A stretch of 46,485 nucleotides of DNA from an uncultured Acinetobacter sp. (lineage in GTDB: Bacteria > Pseudomonadota > Gammaproteobacteria > Pseudomonadales > Moraxellaceae). The position numbers were made by a program, and so were the translations under genes. The DNA lies in assembly GCA_947627655.1 (NCBI GenBank), contig CANQWW010000004.1, positions 1 through 46,485 on the forward strand, written 5' to 3'. This document shows positions 41,125-46,485 of the stretch, piece by piece (within the stretch, counting starts at the first letter, position 1; the number at the start of each line of letters is the position of its first letter). Below the pieces are notes generated by a model. It was not told the DNA's origin. It did not search any database and was given only the letters and a program-made list of their open reading frames with translations.

Positions 41125-42615
41125 ATGCATTATCAGGAATACTTAGCTTACGATGGTTTAGGACTGGCAGAACTGGTTGCCAAAAAGGAAATTCATGCTT
41201 CGGAGTTGCTCAATACTGCCCTAGAACGCAGCCATCAAGTGAATCCTGAGCTGAATGCGATTATTATTCCCATGCATGACTATGCCATGAAGCGAACCCA
41301 GTCTCAGCTCAGCGGACCTTTTGCTGGTGTGCCTTTTCTGGTCAAAGACCTGTTTCAGGAATATGCCGGTTATCCTACCTCTTATGGTTGTGAAGGCTTT
41401 AAACGCATCGGTTATGTGGCAGATACCAATGCGGAAATTGTCAATCGCTGGGAAAAATCCGGGATTGTGACCTTTGGTCGTACCAATACCCCAGAATTTG
41501 GAATCAAAGGCATTACCGAGCCAGATGCTTGGGGGAGCTGTAAAAACCCGTGGAATTTAAGCCATAACAGTGGCGGCTCATCTGGCGGTTCTGCTTCTGC
41601 CGTGGCTGCTGGGATCGTACCGATTGCCGGCGCAGGTGATGGTGGAGGTTCGATTCGTATCCCGGCTTCTTATTGTGGCTTATTCGGTTTGAAACCAAGT
41701 CGTGGACGTACCCCTTGGGGGCCGCAAATGAGCGAGGCCATGCACGGCGCAGCCATTCAGCATGTGCTCACCAAAACGGTGCGTGACAGTGCTGCCATGC
41801 TGGATGCGACGCATGGGGAAGATCATCATTCGATGTTCAAAATTGAGCGTCCACAGGGTCATTATCTGGATGCGATTCAACAGCCGCCTAAAAAATTAAG
41901 AATTGCTTTGAATACCAAATCTCCAATTGGGACCAAAGTTTCACAGGATGCCATCAAAGCGGTTGAGCACACAGCCAAACTGCTGGAGTCCTTAGGTCAT
42001 GAAGTGGTTGAAGACCATCCAGCGATTGATGGCATGCAACTGGCCAAAGACTTTATCACCACCTGGTTTAGTCAGTTTTCGTATATGCTGGAAGAAATCC
42101 GCAGCCAATATAAAGCCAAATCGACTGACTTTGAGCTGGATTCACAGGTTTTATCTGCCTTTGGCGCCAAAACTACAGCAATTGAATATATTCAAAACCT
42201 GAATAACTGGGGGATTTACGTTGCCCAGATGAATCACTTCTTTGAAAAATATGATCTTTACCTCACCCCTGCAACGGCATCTGTAGCACCACGTAATGGA
42301 GAAGTAAAAACTCCCGCTTGGCAGAAGCCGATCCTGAAAGCTTTATTAGCCACAGGTAAAACGCATTTATTGGCACAAGGTAAACTGATAGATCAGATTG
42401 TGAAAGAAAACCTAAAATGGGTGCCATTCACTCAACTTTCCAATATTACCGGTTTACCCGCGATGTCAGTGCCGCTGTACTGGAATGACCAAAATCTACC
42501 TTTAGGCTCCCAGTTTATTGCCCCGTTTGCCCGTGAAGATCTGCTCTTGCAACTAGCGGCCCAATTAGAGCAAGCCCAACCTTGGTTTGACCGTTATCAG
42601 GAGATTCAAATCTAG
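41125..42615 (+). CDS. Amidase (amidase-signature family)
   Basis: SGGSSGGSASAVAAG...GDGGGSIRIPASYCGLFGLKPSRGR. Confidence 0.96.
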   Translation: MHYQEYLAYDGLGLAELVAKKEIHASELLNTALERSHQVNPELNAIIIPMHDYAMKRTQSQLSGPFAGVPFLVKDLFQEYAGYPTSYGCEGFKRIGYVADTNAEIVNRWEKSGIVTFGRTNTPEFGIKGITEPDAWGSCKNPWNLSHNSGGSSGGSASAVAAGIVPIAGAGDGGGSIRIPASYCGLFGLKPSRGRTPWGPQMSEAMHGAAIQHVLTKTVRDSAAMLDATHGEDHHSMFKIERPQGHYLDAIQQPPKKLRIALNTKSPIGTKVSQDAIKAVEHTAKLLESLGHEVVEDHPAIDGMQLAKDFITTWFSQFSYMLEEIRSQYKAKSTDFELDSQVLSAFGAKTTAIEYIQNLNNWGIYVAQMNHFFEKYDLYLTPATASVAPRNGEVKTPAWQKPILKALLATGKTHLLAQGKLIDQIVKENLKWVPFTQLSNITGLPAMSVPLYWNDQNLPLGSQFIAPFAREDLLLQLAAQLEQAQPWFDRYQEIQI

Positions 42616-42634
42616 ACTTGTCAGATCAATGCCA

Positions 42635-43801
42635 TCAGGTGGACTGTGCTTCCACCTGATTTGGCAAACCGGCTAAAAATGCCAATCCAAAAAGGGTTGA
42701 AGCCGCCGCAACGATAAAAATCGTGGCACCCCCGAACTCATCCCAGTATTGTCCAGCCAAAATACTCCCACCTGCAACGCCCAATCCCCACATGGTGCTA
42801 TACAAAGCCTGACCACGTCCCTGCAGACCTGCCGCGAAGTTCTGGAAGATCACTCGCATGGCAACCATATGAAACAGGCCGAAACTGAAGGCATGAATAC
42901 TTTGTGCAAGAAGTTGAGCACTAAAGGATGAAGGTAATAATCCAACCATCAGCCAGCGTACGCCAGTCAGCACCAAACAGATCATGACCAATGTCCGCCA
43001 CGACCAGCGCTGGAAAAATACAGTGGCATAGGCAAACATAATGATTTCTGCAAGCACGCCTACTGACCACAGAAAGCCAATTTGGCTGGTAGCAAAACCA
43101 TGTTGGCTCAGGAAGTTACTATAGAAGCTATAAAATGGTGCATGGGAAAACAGCATGATCAGCTCGATGAGGAAAAAACTATACACCACCGGCCGTTTAA
43201 GCACTGGACCTAAAGGTTGCAGCTGTTGTTGTGCCATGGGTGCAGCTGAAGGCTCTTTAATACTAAAAGACCAGATAAATGCCAGAAATGAAATACATAA
43301 CAATAATACCGGCAACATACTTAGCGGAATAATTTCAAAAATTGCCCCGATTGCAAATACACCGACAATAAAACCGACAGATCCCCATTTACGTACTTTG
43401 CCATATAATTCAGCGCGTTTCTCTCCCAGCCAAAACAGGGTCACGCCTTCGAATTGTGCCAGAATGGCATTTTGAAAAAAGCTGAAAATCAGCATTAGTA
43501 AGGCGACGGACTGAAAGCTATTAGGCACAATAAAAATTATGAACCAGATACAAGCTTCCATCCAGGTGGCAATCCGTACCAACAACATGCGTTTGCCAGA
43601 TTTGTCGGCAATCCAGCCCCAGATCATCGGTGCAAAGAAGCGGGTTATAATCGCAATTGAAGATAAAATGCCGATTTCGGCATAGCTAAAGCCTTGATCT
43701 TCTAGATATAAGCTCCAGAATGGCATGAATGCCCCAACGATGGCGTAATAAAAAAAGTAGAAACCGCCGAGTCGTGACTGAATGGGAAGGTTGAACATCA
43801 A
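42635..43801 (-). CDS. MFS transporter (HcaT/LacY-like)
   Basis: Multiple TM helices; YFFYYAIVGAFMPFWSLYLEDQGFSYAEIG N-terminus. Confidence 0.88.
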   Translation of the reverse strand: MMFNLPIQSRLGGFYFFYYAIVGAFMPFWSLYLEDQGFSYAEIGILSSIAIITRFFAPMIWGWIADKSGKRMLLVRIATWMEACIWFIIFIVPNSFQSVALLMLIFSFFQNAILAQFEGVTLFWLGEKRAELYGKVRKWGSVGFIVGVFAIGAIFEIIPLSMLPVLLLCISFLAFIWSFSIKEPSAAPMAQQQLQPLGPVLKRPVVYSFFLIELIMLFSHAPFYSFYSNFLSQHGFATSQIGFLWSVGVLAEIIMFAYATVFFQRWSWRTLVMICLVLTGVRWLMVGLLPSSFSAQLLAQSIHAFSFGLFHMVAMRVIFQNFAAGLQGRGQALYSTMWGLGVAGGSILAGQYWDEFGGATIFIVAAASTLFGLAFLAGLPNQVEAQST

Positions 43802-44209
43802 AAGGTTTCGCCTGATTGGTCATGGTTGAGAATCACTTATCAGGGCATTGTATCGCATTCATTTATTTATCATTACACTTCGAGCATTTATACCTCTTGT
43901 GTTTTGGATGAGTTTTGATGATTGCTAAAAAAAATTAAGTATCAACCATTTATAGGCCCTTGGCATTTATATTTACGTCGCTTAGCCTGACTTACGCCAT
44001 TTGAGTTCTGATTTATACCGTGATGATTGAGTATATCGCATGGTGGTTGCTCATGAATTTAAGCTATCGGTAACACGACCCATTGAATCACTAAATACCC
44101 TTGATCCAAGTGAGGCTAATACCATCACGTGGCTTAATCGACTCAGAATCATATTGTAATCTCGAAAAATAAAACCTCGATATAAGCCCAGCTCTATTAC
44201 AAAGTGAGC

Positions 44210-44464
44210 TTAAATTTCATGCCTTATATACTTATTAATAACATTGTCTTTTAAGGAGGCTTTGTTATTCCAAATATAGAAATCAATCCTATCTGTTGTA
44301 TATAGATAGTACGCATCACAAGGCTTTTTTATAGCACTCAACTCTTTTGCAGTAAGCGAATAATAATCCCTATGATCTTCTGCGCTTATTGGTATGTAGG
44401 TTGTTGATCGAAACTCAACCTCCTTCCCACTTAAAAAACCACCAACACAATATATCCTGCTCAT
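44210..44464 (-). CDS. Hypothetical small protein
   Basis: 84 aa with plausible ATG; no family recognised. Confidence 0.45.
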   Translation of the reverse strand: MSRIYCVGGFLSGKEVEFRSTTYIPISAEDHRDYYSLTAKELSAIKKPCDAYYLYTTDRIDFYIWNNKASLKDNVINKYIRHEI

Positions 44465-45025
44465 ACAAAACCTATAAGTCTAAAATTTAGTTTTTATCAT
44501 GCCACAATAAAAGTAAAAATCAATTTAACCTATTGATAATGCTATATTTATATCATTATAAAGCAGCAAACCAATGAATTATTTACTCATATTTTCTGAA
44601 ATAAAATTCAGTCAGTAGAAAAAATTTAAAACCGCTAATATTTAGTATGTAGCAGCGTCTCGTATGTCGTAATCCGTCCAGTGAATTATTTGTACTTTCC
44701 ACACTTTCAACATTCGATCTGAGCGAATAGATTAGACTCATAGTCGAAGTGGTGACGGCAGAATAATCATTTTAGGAATTAGAGCATGAATTTTCTCTTG
44801 ATAAAAAACCTGCTTAGCTGGAGGGCTAATCAGGCCGGGGGACGCTATCTTCTACTTGTTATTGTGAAGTTTTAGGAATGGGGACAAGATACCATTTGCT
44901 CACTACAACTAAGTATTAGAAATACATAGGGAATGTTTTAACATGTAATAATTAAGTTATATTTATTAATAACTTGATCATCAATTAACCCTTAAGATCA
45001 GTTAATAATCAACTTGTTTTTAGTC

Positions 45026-45102
45026 TGGCACGCCATACAGGATTCAAACCTATATTAGTCACACTAGAATTATGATGTCTTATCCAATTAGATGAATGGC
45101 GC
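45026..45102 (-). tRNA. tRNA-Arg(TCT)-like gene, degenerate
   Basis: Rev-comp folds as a 77-nt cloverleaf: acceptor GCGCCAT/ATGGCGT, D-arm ATCT/AGAC, anticodon arm TCATA-ATTCTAG-TGTGA (anticodon TCT), T-arm ATAGG-TTTGAAT-CCTGT, GCCA end. T-loop is TTT rather than TTC and pair 10-25 is A-C. Confidence 0.6.
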
Positions 45103-45232
45103 TTTATTTCAGGCAAAAAAAACCTTGTTAGAACCCATTTAAAGTGTCTATATCCTCATCAATAAAAATGTCCGCTTTTAGAATATGCGCTTTTGCAATT
45201 TCCTTAGCGGACGGTTTGATATGTTGGTGTCT

Positions 45233-46423
45233 ATGTCAGATAAAGAACTTAAACAATTGCCGGTCTTGCAAGAAATCTGTGATCAACGCATAACTCAATC
45301 CCAGGCCGCTCAGCTACTCCATCTTTCAGAACGTCAGATCAGACGCTTACTACAAAAATACAAAGCTCAAGGCCCAGCTGCATTAGCTCATGCTGCACGT
45401 GGCCAAACCAGCAATTCTAAAATTCCAGAAGAAATCAGACTCAAGTGCCTCAATCTTGTCGCCGAGCAATTCCATGGTTTCGGACTGACTTTAGCGCATG
45501 AAAAGCTCACCACTATTCATAAATTCGATATTTCAGTGGAAACACTGCGTTCCTGAATGATTGCAGCCGACCTATGGATTCCTCTTTCCAAACGCCTGAA
45601 ACGCCCGTATCAACCTCGATATAACCGGGATTGTTACGGTGAACTGATCCAAATTGATGGCTCTCACCATGACTGGTTCGAAGGACGTGCAGCTAAATGT
45701 TGTCTGTTGGTGTTTATTGATGATGCCACAGGAAAATTGCAGCACTTACGCTTCTGTGAATCAGAATCAACCTTTGATTATATGATTTCAACACGTCTGT
45801 ATGTTGAACAGCATGGTAAGTCCTTAGCATTCTACAGCGATAAACATTCAGTATTCAGGGTCAATCAAAGCAGCAAGAAAGACACCAAGATTACCCAGTT
45901 TGGACGTGTACTCAGCACCCTGAATATCGATATCATCTTCGCCAATTCACCACAGGCCAAAGGCCGTGTAGAATGCGCGAACAGGACTCTTCAGGACCGT
46001 CTAATAAAGGAAATGCGCCTTGAAGGTATAAGTTCGATTGCAGATGCAAATAAATGGTTGCCCTGCTTTATTGAGCAATTTAATCGTAAATTTGCCAAGA
46101 TGGCCTTGAATCCGAAGGATCTACACCGGACTGTCACTGAAACCGCTGATGAGTTAGATGATATTTTTACCTGGCGTGAACCCCGCAGAGTCACGAATAG
46201 TCTGACCATTACTTATGATAAATGTGTCTATCTGCTAGAGAATACAGAAGAAAATCAGAGGCTCATGGGTAAATATATTGAGTTTCTAGAATACCCGGAT
46301 GGTACGGTTGCAATTGAATATCAGGGTCAAAAAATCACTTACAGTATCTTCGATAAATTAAGTCAGCTGAACCAGCGAGAGATCGTTGAGAATAAGCGTT
46401 TAGGGGCTGGTAATCCCCCCTAA
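45233..46423 (+). pseudogene. ISNCY-type (IS1202-like) transposase interrupted by an in-frame TGA
   Basis: HTH N-terminus (ITQSQAAQLLHLSERQIRRLLQKYKAQG) and DDE region (GELIQIDGSHHDWFEGR, LVFIDDATGKL, ANSPQAKGRVE). Same frame either side of TGA at 45554-45556. Confidence 0.88.
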
Positions 46424-46485
46424 AAATAAAAGGATCTAAAAGTAGAATTTTCTCTTAAGATACAAGCAGGAGATTCTGCATGAAA

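Noticed and set aside
44780-44830. Possible second ISNCY end (GAATTTTCTCTT shared with 46446-46457)
   Set aside because: Only about 12 bp shared in AT-rich sequence; too short to claim.
42635-46423. Antiphage defence island
   Set aside because: Only an MFS transporter, a small orphan ORF, a tRNA-like gene and an IS are present; no nuclease, methylase, helicase or reverse-transcriptase motif seen.
1-46485. CRISPR array
   Set aside because: No regularly spaced direct repeats of suitable length seen; the only repeats are the dispersed short ones reported.

Overview
The window looks like Acinetobacter chromosome, judged from protein sequences and gene order. A near-perfect XerCD dif site (50-77) is followed by a complete Acinetobacter-type T6SS locus (about 194-21812). 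The minus arm carries asaA-tssB-tssC-hcp-tssE-tssF-tssG-asaB-tssM-tagF-tagN; the plus arm carries tssH(clpV)-tssA-tssK-tssL-(membrane protein)-tagX. No vgrG, PAAR or tssJ is visible. Next comes housekeeping and accessory content: alpha/beta hydrolase, an Imm33-like gene overlapping a small secreted protein, nitroreductase, orphan small proteins, fumC with a Fur-like box, an epimerase, tusDCBE, a TonB-dependent receptor with a Fur-like box, an IS5-like transposase relic, ybaK, aroQ-accB-accC, a MASE1-GGDEF diguanylate cyclase, an amidase, an MFS transporter, a degenerate tRNA-Arg(UCU)-like gene, and an ISNCY-type transposase with one in-frame TGA. Main items for follow-up: dif next to the T6SS; a hairpin with a T-tract between hcp and tssE; tRNA-Arg relics at two loci with a shared flank; a possible pseudoknot 3' of ybaK; an unlisted 32-aa membrane micropeptide overlapping a 161-aa membrane protein gene; a 54-aa orphan ORF; and a dispersed GCTTAGGCTATTT repeat. 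No database searches were run, so all family calls are from recognition of sequence.
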